DNA of 64,000 nucleotides from Streptomyces exfoliatus. Lineage in GTDB: Bacteria > Actinomycetota > Actinomycetes > Streptomycetales > Streptomycetaceae. Each line of letters starts with the position of its first letter. Position 1 is the stretch's first letter. Location of the stretch: assembly GCF_000725545.1 (NCBI RefSeq), contig NZ_JNZP01000015.1, forward strand, positions 310,001-374,000. The letters run 5' to 3'. The notes under the pieces are model-generated. The model ran no database searches, was not told the origin of the DNA, and saw only the letters and a list, made by a program, of their open reading frames with translations. The translations under genes and the position numbers were made by a program. This document shows positions 52,066-61,116 of this stretch, piece after piece.

Positions 52066-52092
52066 GGATCATCACCTCGCCTCCATCCTAGT

Positions 52093-52109
52093 TACGTACG
52101 CCGTACGTA
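52093..52109. promoter_or_regulatory. Perfect TetR operator, TACGTACG type
   Basis: TACGTACGCCGTACGTA is a perfect 17-bp palindrome. It fills the stretch between the expected -35 and -10 of the exporter promoter. Confidence 0.85.
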
Positions 52110-52115
52110 GTGGGG

Positions 52116-52121
52116 TAGGGT
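52116..52121 (+). promoter_or_regulatory. Probable -10 box of the exporter operon
   Basis: TAGGGT is followed by 6 nt and the ATG at 52128, so the transcript is probably leaderless. Confidence 0.6.
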
Positions 52122-52127
52122 CGCGCC

Positions 52128-53062
<935 letters not shown>

Positions 53063-53066
<4 letters not shown>

Positions 53067-53839
53067 ACGCCCTCGTCCACGACGGGACCGCCGTCCTCGG
53101 CCGCCATCTCCAGCGCGTCCGGCACGCGCCCGCGATCACCGTCATGACGCAGACGATGCCGATCGTGTTCCTGCTGTTCTTCGGGTACGTGTTCGGCAGC
53201 GCGCTCGCCATGCCCGGCGCCGAGTACCGGTCCCAGCTGGTGCCCGGCCTGCTCGTCGCGACGGCGGCGGGCGGCCTCATGACCGGCATGTTCCAGGCCG
53301 CCCAGGACGCCCACCGGGGCGTCGCGGACCGCTTCAGGACCCTGCCCGTGAGCCGGGCCGCCGTCCCCCTCGGGCAGGCGCTCGCCGACCTCGCCACCAG
53401 CGCCGTCGGCACGGTCCCGCTGGTCCTGGTCGGACTCGCGATGGGCTGGCGCGTCGAGGGGACGGCGCCGGAGGCCCTGGGCGCCCTCGGCCTGCTGCTC
53501 CTCTTCCGGTTCGCGACGACCTGGGTGGGCATCCTGCTCGGCCTGGCATCGAAGAGCGAGGAGGCGGCGGGGCAGCTCGGCAGCGCCACGTTCATGCTGC
53601 CGCTGCTGTCCAACGCCTACATCCCGACCGACGGCATGCCGGGCTGGCTGCGCACGGTCGCCGAGTGGAACCCGATCTCGGCGGTCACCACGGCGGTACG
53701 GGTCCTCTTCGGCAACGCGCCCGTACCGGCGGACGCGGCCTGGCCGGTGGCCCATCCGGTCGCCGGGGCGCTGCTCTGGTCGCTGGCCCTGATCGCCCTC
53801 TTCGCCCCGCTCGCCGTACGCCGCTACGCCCGGGGCTGA
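53063..53839 (+). CDS. DrrB-type ABC-2 permease
   Basis: 258 residues from GTG 53063, translationally coupled to the ATPase gene. Six hydrophobic helices are visible. The DRFRTLPVSRAAVPLGQALADL cytoplasmic segment and LLSNAYIPTDGMPGWLRTVAEWNPISAVTTAVR near the end are hallmarks of the DrrB/ABC-2 group. Together with the preceding ATPase it forms an exporter under local TetR control. The substrate is unknown. Confidence 0.92.
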
Positions 53840-53900
53840 CCGGGGGCGTGACCCACGTCCCGATGACAGGGAGCGGCCCCGCAGGGTAGGCAGGGCTTCC

Positions 53901-55097
53901 ATGAGCACTCAGCCACTCCCCCTCGAAGGGGTCACGGTCGTCGCCGTCGAACAGGCCGTCGCCGCCCCCTTCGCCACCCGGCAGCTCGCCGACCTCGGCG
54001 CCCGCGTCGTCAAGATCGAGCGCCCCGACGGCGGCGACTTCGCCCGGGGGTACGACACGGCCGCCCGCGGCCTCGCCTCGCACTTCGTGTGGTGCAACCG
54101 CGGCAAGGAGTCCGTGGCGGTCGACCTCAAAGACCCGCGCGGCCTCACCCTCGTCCGCCGGATGGTGGCCGGCGCCGACGTCTTCGTACAGAACCTGGCC
54201 CAGGGCGCGGCGGCCAGACTCGGTCTCGATGCCGCCACCCTCTGCGCCGCCCACCCGTGGCTGATCGCGGTGGACGTCTCGGGGTACGGGGCGGAGGGGC
54301 CGTACGCGCACCGGCGGGCGTACGACATGCTCGTCCAGTGCGAGGCCGGCCTGGTGTCGGTGACCGGCACCCCGGAGCAGCCGGTCAAGTCCGGCATCCC
54401 GGCCGCCGACATCGCGGCCGGGATGTACGCCTTCTCGGGCGTGCTCGCCGCGCTCGTGCGGCGCGGCACGACCGGCCGGGGCGGCCCCGTGGAGGTCTCG
54501 CTGCTCGACTCGCTCGCCGAGTGGATGGGGCACCCGTTGCATCACGGGATGCATGGAGGCACGCCCCCGGCGCGTACGGGGCTCGCGCACGCGGTGATCG
54601 CGCCGTACGACGCCTACCCGACGGCGGACGGCGGCATGGTGCTGCTCTCCGTGCAGAACGACCGGGAGTGGCGGCGGCTCGCCGAACAGGTCATCGGCCG
54701 GCCGGAACTGGCCGACGCCCCGGCGTTCGCGACGAACACGGCGCGGGTGGCCGGGCGCGCGGCGACGGACGCGGTGGTCGCGGCGGCGCTGGCCCCGTTG
54801 ACGGCGCCCGAGGCGCTGGCCGGGCTCGACGCGGCGGGCGTCGCCTGTGCCCGGCTCAACTCGGTCGCGGAGCTCGCGGACCATCCCCAGCTGACGGCCC
54901 GTGACCGCTGGCGGGAGGTGGACTCGCCGGTGGGGCCGCTGCGTTCACTGCTGCCGCCGATCGTGTTCCCGGACGCGCCGGAACCGCGGCCGGTCCGCAT
55001 TCCGGCGCTCGGACAGGACACGGACGAGGTACTCGCCGAGCTGGGGGTACCGAAGGCGGAGGTGGAGGAACTGAGGAGCGCGGGCGTGATCGCCTGA
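53901..55097 (+). CDS. Class III CoA-transferase (CaiB/BaiF family)
   Basis: 398 residues. The family's catalytic aspartate fits Asp170 in SGIPAADIAAGMYA. The N-terminal VAVEQAVAAPFATRQLADLGARVVKIERP and NRGKESVAVDLKDPRG segments are typical, and the interlocked-fold C-terminus is complete. Such enzymes move CoA between carboxylic acids, so it probably activates or recycles an organic acid. The gene is alone behind the exporter operon and ends in a UUCG-loop terminator. Confidence 0.92.
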   Translation: MSTQPLPLEGVTVVAVEQAVAAPFATRQLADLGARVVKIERPDGGDFARGYDTAARGLASHFVWCNRGKESVAVDLKDPRGLTLVRRMVAGADVFVQNLAQGAAARLGLDAATLCAAHPWLIAVDVSGYGAEGPYAHRRAYDMLVQCEAGLVSVTGTPEQPVKSGIPAADIAAGMYAFSGVLAALVRRGTTGRGGPVEVSLLDSLAEWMGHPLHHGMHGGTPPARTGLAHAVIAPYDAYPTADGGMVLLSVQNDREWRRLAEQVIGRPELADAPAFATNTARVAGRAATDAVVAAALAPLTAPEALAGLDAAGVACARLNSVAELADHPQLTARDRWREVDSPVGPLRSLLPPIVFPDAPEPRPVRIPALGQDTDEVLAELGVPKAEVEELRSAGVIA

Positions 55098-55111
55098 CGC
55101 CTTCGGGCGTC
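55096..55111 (+). terminator. UUCG-tetraloop terminator after the CoA-transferase
   Basis: GACGCC-TTCG-GGCGTC forms a perfect 6-bp stem with the very stable UUCG loop. It starts inside the stop codon. A second, weaker pairing (55108-55115 with 55138-55145) lies just downstream. The rest of the 174-bp gap shows nothing. Confidence 0.8.
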
Positions 55112-55271
55112 CGGCCCGCCGATGGACATGACTGAACGCCGGACGGGCGGGGACACGTCCGGCGGTGTCGCAGTCGGAGTCGTACGGGCTACCGGGCGGC
55201 ATCGGGCGGGAACCTCGGGGTGACGCGGCCGGGCACCAGGCGTGAGCCCGGCATGACCCGAAAGACAGGCC

Positions 55272-55544
55272 CTAGCGGCGCGTCCCGAAGAGGGAGCGGC
55301 GCAGTCGGCGGAGCGGGGCGAAGAGCGAGACCCGCGCGCTGCGGCTGCGGTGACCGTGCACCGGCGCCTCGTGCGTACGCGTCGTCAGCTCGCGCATCAG
55401 CAGCGTCGCCTCGGCGACCTCACGCTGGGGCACGGCGGGACCGCCGAGCACCGCGAGATGACGGTCGAGCCGCGAACTGGTCGCGCTGCTCCCGCAGGTG
55501 ATGGCAGGCACTCGAGGCCTGCTGCGCATTGCTATCTGTTCCAT
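55272..55544 (-). CDS. Small conserved Streptomyces protein of unknown function
   Basis: 90 residues from ATG 55544, which has GGGGAGTG at good spacing. The sequence begins MEQIAMRSRPRVPAITCGSS and ends in a very basic tail (RRLRRSLFGTRR). I recall similar short proteins in other Streptomyces but no function. The open frame that encloses it is much longer, so the call rests on the ribosome site, the initiator position and the family resemblance. No signal peptide or membrane helix is seen; the tail could bind nucleic acid or membrane. Confidence 0.65.
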   Translation of the reverse strand: MEQIAMRSRPRVPAITCGSSATSSRLDRHLAVLGGPAVPQREVAEATLLMRELTTRTHEAPVHGHRSRSARVSLFAPLRRLRRSLFGTRR

Positions 55545-55617
55545 GTCACTCCCCACCCGTACAAGGGCACCCGACCCAGGGCAGGTTAACCCTATCGCCC
55601 CGCCATGACACCCGTGT

Positions 55618-55633
55618 ATCCCGGCGGCGGGAT
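55618..55633. promoter_or_regulatory. Inverted repeat upstream of the 90-residue protein gene
   Basis: ATCCCG and CGGGAT arms surround GCGG, 73 bp upstream of the small-protein ATG. It could be an operator or the terminator of an unmapped RNA. Confidence 0.35.
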
Positions 55634-55844
55634 TCACGCACGCGTACGGGGGTTGACGGTTACCGTGCGAATCCATCTGATTCCAGGGTGAGTTGGACAG
55701 GATTTCGAACACCTGCCGAACCGTCACGAACCATCCTGCACTCCGGACCCTCCTCCGCGGACACCCGGGCCGATGTGATCTCCACCACCAAGATCGTTCC
55801 CTCCGCCTCGCCGACGGACCGGAGCCGCGGGGACGCCGCTCGGC

Positions 55845-55850
55845 TACCGT
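55845..55850 (+). promoter_or_regulatory. Probable -10 box of the leaderless pseudokinase promoter
   Basis: TACCGT is followed by 6 nt and the ATG at 55857, with no ribosome site. Confidence 0.5.
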
Positions 55851-55856
55851 GGATCC

Positions 55857-56876
55857 ATGACGGTGATCGCGGGTCGTTACCGGCTTCTGGACGTCCTCGC
55901 CGAGGGGACGGCGGGCACCGTCTGGCGTGCCCTGGACGAGACGAGCGGGCACGACGTGGCCCTCAAGGAGTTCCGCGCCCCGGCCGGGCTCCCCGCGGAC
56001 GAGTTGCCGCTGCTGTACGCGCGGCGCGAGCGCGAGGCGCGGGCCGCGGGCCGGATCACCCACCCCTCCGTCGTACGGGTCCTCGGGGTGGCCACCGAGG
56101 ACGGTCGGCCCTGGGTCGTGACGGAGCTGGTACGCGGCCTCACCCTCGCCGAGACGCTGGAGGCCGGTCCGCTGCCGCCGCGCGAGGCCGCCCGCGTCGG
56201 CGCCGAGGTCCTCGCCGCGCTCCGGGCGGGCCGGGAGGCGGGCGCCCCGCACCGGGGAGTGGGGCCGGAGCACGTTCTCCTCGCGAACGACGGACGGGTC
56301 GTCGTGACCGGCTTCGGGGCGACCCCTGAGGATGATCCCGGGCCGGAGGCGGAGCTGCGCTCCCTGGGGGCGCTGCTGGGTGCGGCGGCCTCGTCGCCGC
56401 CGTCGGCGGACGGCCGGACGGAGGCGCTCCGCGCCGTGATCGAGGGGCTGTCGCACCAGGAGTCGTCCGGGGCTCCCGCGGACGCGGAACCCGAGCGGGC
56501 CCTGGCCGCGGAGCGAGAGCTGCGGCGGATCGCCACGGGCGGGGCGCGGCCGGTACGGAGGGAGACCTCCTCCACCCCGCCGGAGGCCGGGCCGGACCGA
56601 CGGGAGGAGCCCCGCGACGACGACGGCAAGGGGAACGGCCTTCCCGGCGAAGGAAGTTCGGCCGCTCCGTCGCGCGGGACGCGGCCGCCCCGCCGGGGCC
56701 ATGTCCTGCTCGCCGGCGCGCTCGGCGCGCTGCTGATCGCGGGCGCGTTGACGTATCACGCGGTACGGGACGACGAGCGTGGCCCCGGGCCCGGTCCGGG
56801 CGGTGTCACGAGCACCGCTCCGACCGGTCCCGGCGCCACGGGCTCGGGCGTCGGCGCGGCTACACCACGTTCCTGA
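55857..56876 (+). CDS. Membrane-anchored protein pseudokinase (PknB-like fold)
   Basis: 339 residues. A PknB-like N-lobe is clear: loop AEGTAGTVW (15-23) and VALKEF with Lys37. The catalytic residues are gone: the HRD motif reads HRG (132-134), the loop asparagine is His139 (GPEHVLL) and the DFG motif is GFG (152-154). The C-lobe is shortened, and a charged linker leads to one membrane helix (about 283-303) and a short Gly/Pro/Thr-rich outer tail. It cannot transfer phosphate in the usual way, so a scaffold or ligand-binding role is likely. Its last 17 bp overlap the convergent lipase gene. Confidence 0.85.
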   Translation: MTVIAGRYRLLDVLAEGTAGTVWRALDETSGHDVALKEFRAPAGLPADELPLLYARREREARAAGRITHPSVVRVLGVATEDGRPWVVTELVRGLTLAETLEAGPLPPREAARVGAEVLAALRAGREAGAPHRGVGPEHVLLANDGRVVVTGFGATPEDDPGPEAELRSLGALLGAAASSPPSADGRTEALRAVIEGLSHQESSGAPADAEPERALAAERELRRIATGGARPVRRETSSTPPEAGPDRREEPRDDDGKGNGLPGEGSSAAPSRGTRPPRRGHVLLAGALGALLIAGALTYHAVRDDERGPGPGPGGVTSTAPTGPGATGSGVGAATPRS

Positions 56877-57666
56877 ACGAGGGCAGGTATCCGCCGGACT
56901 GGCCGGCGGCGGTCGGGTGGTAGGACTCCCCGATGTTGAGCCAGTTGACGCTGTGCAGCCAGGCGGAGCCGGAGCAGATCTCGTGTCCGGTGAAGGCCGG
57001 GACGACGCTGGAGTAGGTGTAGCCGTGGTCGGCGGCGCGCTTGGCGACGGCCGCGTTGAGGTAGTCGGAGGCGTCGTTGATGGCCCTGCGCTCGTTCTCG
57101 CTGAGGCCGGCGACGCAGCTGCCGCCCAGCTGGTAGAAGCGCGGGTAGCCGAGGACGACGACGCGGGCGGCGGGAGCCTTGGTCCTGATGGCCGTGTAGA
57201 CGGAGTCGAGCTTGCCGGGCAGCGTGGTGTCCACGTAGCTCTTGGCCTGATTCACACGGCTGATGCAGGTGGACTCGGACTGCAGCACACAGGTCGTCAT
57301 GACGTCGGCGAAACCGGCGTCATTTCCCCCGATCGTGACGGAGATCAGATCGGTGGCGGCGGAGAGCGGGCCGAGCTGATTGGCGGTCACATCACCCGTT
57401 CGGGCGCCCGAGCAGGCGGTGAACGCGAAGGAGGAAGGGGCGTTCGCGTTCTTCCAGAGCACCGGAAAGGCCTTCGTGGAGCGCTTGCAGTCGCCGCTCG
57501 CGCTGTCATAACTGCCTGCACCGACACCGGAGGAGTACGAGTCCCCCAGGGCCACGTAGTCGAGGGCGGCGGTTTCGGCCGCCTGGGCGGCGCCCGCCCC
57601 GGTGAGGGCGAGGACGGCACCGAGCAGGAGCGAGGACGAAAGCGCGGTGAAGCGGGACAGTCTCAT
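56860..57666 (-). CDS. Secreted SGNH/GDSL lipase
   Basis: 268 residues from ATG 57666, after GGGAGGTTCC. A signal peptide ends near residue 30 (AQAAE). Catalytic Ser43 is in GDSYSSG, Asn115 in GGND and His250 in SYHPTAAG. Six cysteines (60, 85, 126, 134, 184, 231) can form the three disulfides known in this group. Length and layout equal the Streptomyces GDSL lipases of S. rimosus and S. coelicolor (SCO1725, from memory), which hydrolyse esters and phospholipids outside the cell. The stop overlaps the pseudokinase end by 17 bp. Confidence 0.95.
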   Translation of the reverse strand: MRLSRFTALSSSLLLGAVLALTGAGAAQAAETAALDYVALGDSYSSGVGAGSYDSASGDCKRSTKAFPVLWKNANAPSSFAFTACSGARTGDVTANQLGPLSAATDLISVTIGGNDAGFADVMTTCVLQSESTCISRVNQAKSYVDTTLPGKLDSVYTAIRTKAPAARVVVLGYPRFYQLGGSCVAGLSENERRAINDASDYLNAAVAKRAADHGYTYSSVVPAFTGHEICSGSAWLHSVNWLNIGESYHPTAAGQSGGYLPSFRNVV

Positions 57667-58190
57667 GGAACCTCCCTGTAGCAGGATCTCTGCGTTACCA
57701 GGTAGTAGCATCGGATCCGCTCCACCGGAAGTGTTCATGTCAAAACTGGGGGTGAACGTCTTCCGATCCTCCGTCAGGAACCGTCGAGATTCGGCCACCA
57801 CAGGAACCGGAGGATCCGGTCCCGCTCGGCGGTCGAACGCGGTCGCGACACATTCACACAACAATGCACAGAAACGTGATCCTGTCCCACCGTTCCCCGG
57901 GTTCAAACGGATTGATCGAATCCGATCGGAACGCTTGCACATCTGACCGTCGAAGCTTCGCCAAACTACGGAAAACCGGGTCACACAAGCGGGACTTGCC
58001 ATACAGTCCCATTCATCAATACCGTCGTACATCTCACCCGCACCGGTCCATCACGCAAAGCGGCTCAGGGGAGGGCTCTAGCGTCGCTGATGGTCCCCGG
58101 AGCGGGGCGCGGTAGGGGGGTGCCGTGCTCGGTGTTCGAACCTGCGCCGAGGCGCGGGTACCGCGCGGCCGGATATGCCAACTCGCCGAT

Positions 58191-58217
58191 CCCGCAAGGA
58201 GATCATCTCCGTGCGGG
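58191..58217 (+). other. Leader hairpin 1 of the glycosyltransferase operon
   Basis: Arms CCCGCA/TGCGGG and GGAGAT/ATCTCC stack around a single C with one A-G mismatch, giving a 12-bp inverted repeat over 27 bp. It may be an operator or an RNA hairpin. Confidence 0.55.
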
Positions 58218-58255
58218 CGGGGCGTGAACCCCCCTTTCGAACCGGACACACCATC

Positions 58256-58280
58256 GGGCCGCCCAAGGGGTGGGCGGCCC
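58256..58280 (+). other. Leader hairpin 2 of the glycosyltransferase operon
   Basis: GGGCCGCCCA and TGGGCGGCCC form a perfect 10-bp stem with a 5-nt loop, ending 25 nt before the ATG. It could act as an attenuator, an mRNA stabiliser or the end of an upstream RNA. Confidence 0.65.
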
Positions 58281-58305
58281 ACCGGACGAGAGGGAAACCA
58301 GACCC

Positions 58306-59136
58306 ATGAGCTCGTTCCTGCGCCCGACCGCCACGGGCCGAGAATTGACCGAGCCGAGTCGAATAGCCGCCCAATACCGGGCCATCACCTCGCATCTGGC
58401 GATCACACCGCCGGTGAGTGTCGTGATTCCCGCGATGAACGAAGCCGAAAATCTTCCGTACGTCTTCAAGACGCTGCCGGAATGGATTCACGAAGTCGTT
58501 CTCGTCGACGGAAATTCCACCGACAACACGGTGGAGGTCGCCCGGGAACTCCGACCTGACGTCAAGGTCGTCAAGCAGGTCGGCAAGGGCAAGGGCGACG
58601 CCCTGATCAGCGGCTTCGCCGCCTGCACCGGTGACATCATCGTCATGGTCGACGCCGACGGATCGGCCGACGGCCAGGAGATCGTCTCCTATGTCTCCGC
58701 CCTGGTCGGCGGCGCCGACTTCGCCAAGGGCTCCCGCTTCGCCAACGGCGGTGGCACGGACGACATGACGACCATTCGCAGACTCGGCAACTGGGCCCTC
58801 TGCACCCTCGTCAACCGCAAGTTCGGCGCCCGGTACACCGACCTCTGCTACGGCTACAACGCCTTCTGGCGCCACTGCCTCGACAAGATCACCCTCGACT
58901 GCACCGGATTCGAGATCGAGACCCTGATCAACATCCGGGTCGTCAAGGCCGGCCTCAAGGTGCAGGAGGTGCCGAGCCACGAGTACAACCGCATTCACGG
59001 CGTCAGCAACCTCAACGCCGTGCGCGACGGCATCCGCGTCCTGAAGGTCATCCTCAGGGAGAAGTCCCTCGGCAGGGCGGCCCGCCGCCGGCCCGCCCCG
59101 TTCTCCGTCAACGTCCCCCGGGGAGAGGTGTCTTGA
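58306..59136 (+). CDS. Family 2 glycosyltransferase, dolichol-phosphate-mannose-synthase-like
   Basis: 276 residues from ATG 58306. The GT-A nucleotide-binding start VSVVIPAMNEAENL is at 37-50, VVLVDGNSTDNT at 64-75, and the metal-binding DxD is Asp116/Asp118 in MVDADGS. There is no membrane helix. It resembles enzymes that move a sugar from a nucleotide to a polyprenyl phosphate. It is the first gene of a three-gene overlapping operon with a second glycosyltransferase and a polysaccharide deacetylase, which suggests synthesis of a cell-surface glycan. Confidence 0.9.
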   Translation: MSSFLRPTATGRELTEPSRIAAQYRAITSHLAITPPVSVVIPAMNEAENLPYVFKTLPEWIHEVVLVDGNSTDNTVEVARELRPDVKVVKQVGKGKGDALISGFAACTGDIIVMVDADGSADGQEIVSYVSALVGGADFAKGSRFANGGGTDDMTTIRRLGNWALCTLVNRKFGARYTDLCYGYNAFWRHCLDKITLDCTGFEIETLINIRVVKAGLKVQEVPSHEYNRIHGVSNLNAVRDGIRVLKVILREKSLGRAARRRPAPFSVNVPRGEVS

Positions 59137-60242
59137 ACCACCGCACGTCCCCGGACGGCTTCTCGGTGGTGATCTGCGTCTACACGGAGGAGCGGTGGGA
59201 GGACATCCTCGCCGCCGTCGACTCCGTACGGAAGCAGTCGCTGCCGCCGCTGGAGACGCTGCTCGTCGTCGACCACAACGAGCGGCTCCTCTCCCGGCTC
59301 ACCGAGGAGTACGCGGAGCGGCGGCCGCCCGGACAAGGGGCGGAGGTGCGGGTGCTCGCCAACGCGGGCCCCCGCGGCCTCTCCGCCGGCCGCAACACCG
59401 GAATCGCCGCCGCCCGAGGCGAGTTCGTGGCCTTCCTCGACGACGACGCGATCGCCGAGCGGGACTGGCTCCACCACTTCGCCGCCGCCTACGACGACCC
59501 GCGCGTCATGGCCGTCGGCGGCCGGACCCTGCCCGTCTGGGCGTCCGGCCGCCGCCCGGCCTGGTTCCCCGAGGAGTTCGACTGGGTCGTCGGCTGTACG
59601 TACCGGGGCCTGCCCCCGGGTCGGGTCCCGGTGCGCAACGTGCTCGGCGGCAACGCCTCCTTCCGCCGTACCGCCTTCGACGCGGCGGGCGGCTTCGCCA
59701 CCGGCATCGGGCGGGACGGCGACCGGAGGCCCCTCGGCGGCGAGGAGACCGAGCTGTGCATCCGGCTCTCCAAGGCGCTGCCCGAGGCGATCCTCCTCAT
59801 CGACGACCGGGCGGTCATCCACCACAAGGTGCCCGCCGCCCGCGAGCGCTTCGGCTACTTCCGCACCCGGGTCTACGCCGAAGGGCTCTCCAAGGCGCTC
59901 GTCGCACGGAGCGTCGGGGCGCAGAAGGGCCTGGAGTCCGAACGGCGCTACTCGACACGGGTGTTGCCCGCCGGCGTCCTGCGCGGAGTCCGCGACGCGC
60001 TGCGCGGCCGCTCCGGCGGCGCCGGCCGGGCCGGGGCGATCGTGACCGGGGTGACGGTCGCCGCCGGCGGCTACGCGCTCGGCACGCTCCGGGCCAGGCG
60101 GAACGGGACGACCTTCTCGTGGGGGCCGATCCGACGGGACGGGAGCGGGGCGGTGGAAACCAGGGACGAGGACGGGTCCGGGAGCGGTGCCGCTGCCGTT
60201 CGCGGCAGTGGTTCCCGTACCGCTGAGGGAGCGGACCGATGA
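59133..60242 (+). CDS. Family 2 glycosyltransferase, rhamnosyl/hyaluronan-type
   Basis: 369 residues from TTG 59133, which overlaps the previous stop and has GGGAGAGG at good spacing. GT-A motifs are SVVICVYTEERWEDI at 11-25, LLVVDHNER at 43-51 and the DDD metal motif at 103-105 (FLDDDA). GGEETELCIRL is the acceptor/base region. A weakly hydrophobic segment at about 305-325 may touch the membrane. The last 50 residues are low in complexity and probably disordered. Confidence 0.9.
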   Translation: MNHRTSPDGFSVVICVYTEERWEDILAAVDSVRKQSLPPLETLLVVDHNERLLSRLTEEYAERRPPGQGAEVRVLANAGPRGLSAGRNTGIAAARGEFVAFLDDDAIAERDWLHHFAAAYDDPRVMAVGGRTLPVWASGRRPAWFPEEFDWVVGCTYRGLPPGRVPVRNVLGGNASFRRTAFDAAGGFATGIGRDGDRRPLGGEETELCIRLSKALPEAILLIDDRAVIHHKVPAARERFGYFRTRVYAEGLSKALVARSVGAQKGLESERRYSTRVLPAGVLRGVRDALRGRSGGAGRAGAIVTGVTVAAGGYALGTLRARRNGTTFSWGPIRRDGSGAVETRDEDGSGSGAAAVRGSGSRTAEGADR

Positions 60243-61033
60243 GCGCGACCTCCGCCGTGCCGATCCTCATGTACCACGCCGTCGGCCATGACCCCGCCCC
60301 CGCGACCCTGGGGCTCTCCGTCACCCCCGAGGCGTTCGCGGCGCAGATGGAGGTGGTCGCCGAGCGGGGGTTCACCCCGCTGACCACCGCCGCTCTCGCC
60401 ACCGCCTGGCGCACCGGCGCCCCGCTGCCCGCCCGGCCGCTGCTCGTCACCTTCGACGACGGATACGAGGGCGTGCACCGGTACGCCCTGCCGGTGCTCG
60501 CCAAGCACTCCTTCGCGAGCACCGTCTTCGTCTCCACCGGCTGGCTGCCCGGCAGGCACACGACCGGCGGCGCCCTCGACACCATGCTCGACTGGGGCCA
60601 GGTACGCGAACTGGCCGACGCGGGCACCGAGATCGGCGGACACAGCCACACCCACCCGCAGCTCGACCAGCTCGACGCCGCACGGCTGCGGTTCGAGACG
60701 CTGCGCTGCCGCGAGATCGTCGGCGAGGAACTGGGGGCCGCCCCGGTGTCCTTCGCCTACCCGTACGGGTACTCCAGCCGCCGGGTCCGCCGTACGGTCC
60801 GGGAGGCCGGGTTCACGCAGGCGCTCGCCGTCGGCAACGCGCTCGCCCGACGCCGCCAGGGCCCGTACGCCCTGGAGCGGGTGACCGTCCGCAGGTCCAC
60901 GGGGATCGGCGAGTTCACCCGCCTCGTGGAAGGCCGCTCCGTCGCGCGGAACTTCGCGGCGGACCGCGCCATGACGAAGGGGTACGCGCTCGCGCGCCGC
61001 GCCCGGGGCGCCGTGCGGGGCCACTGGATCTGA
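60239..61033 (+). CDS. Polysaccharide deacetylase (CE4 family)
   Basis: 264 residues from ATG 60239, coupled to the previous gene by a 4-bp overlap. The NodB motifs are TFDDGY with Asp73 and Asp74, HSHTH with metal ligands His135 and His139, and FAYPYG. No signal peptide is present, so it works on a cytoplasmic or lipid-linked sugar, or is exported by an unusual route. With the two glycosyltransferases it fits removal of acetyl groups from a growing surface polysaccharide. Confidence 0.9.
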   Translation: MSATSAVPILMYHAVGHDPAPATLGLSVTPEAFAAQMEVVAERGFTPLTTAALATAWRTGAPLPARPLLVTFDDGYEGVHRYALPVLAKHSFASTVFVSTGWLPGRHTTGGALDTMLDWGQVRELADAGTEIGGHSHTHPQLDQLDAARLRFETLRCREIVGEELGAAPVSFAYPYGYSSRRVRRTVREAGFTQALAVGNALARRRQGPYALERVTVRRSTGIGEFTRLVEGRSVARNFAADRAMTKGYALARRARGAVRGHWI

Positions 61034-61116
61034 CGTACCGCGGGACCTGCGCAGAAGGGGGACGTCCCGTCCAAAACCCGGTGCACGCCATGCCCGGTTG
61101 CCGGATCATGGGCGCC

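Larger units (their letters stand above)
55545..55856. other. Intergenic region between divergent small-protein and pseudokinase genes
   Basis: This 312-bp gap has no gene. It holds an ATCCCGGCGGCGGGAT inverted repeat (55618-55633), a TTGACG at about 55653 and the -10-like TACCGT at 55845-55850. Confidence 0.55.
57667..58305. other. Long intergenic region between lipase and glycosyltransferase genes
   Basis: 639 bp with no supported gene. It is locally less GC-rich, especially at 57700-58060. The right part contains two strong hairpins (58191-58217 and 58256-58280) just ahead of the glycosyltransferase operon. A T-loop-like GTTCGAACC at about 58131 is not part of a tRNA. Confidence 0.6.

Noticed and set aside
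55272..56759. A 495-codon minus-strand protein spanning the pseudokinase
   Set aside because: Only its last 90 codons have a ribosome site and family resemblance; the rest is antisense to the pseudokinase.
58070..58160. Possible tRNA suggested by a GTTCGAACC T-loop-like sequence
   Set aside because: The flanking bases do not form a T-stem, and no acceptor or anticodon arms can be folded.
57667..58305. c-di-AMP (ydaO) riboswitch ahead of the glycosyltransferase operon
   Set aside because: The hairpins do not show the conserved ydaO core sequences that I could recognise.
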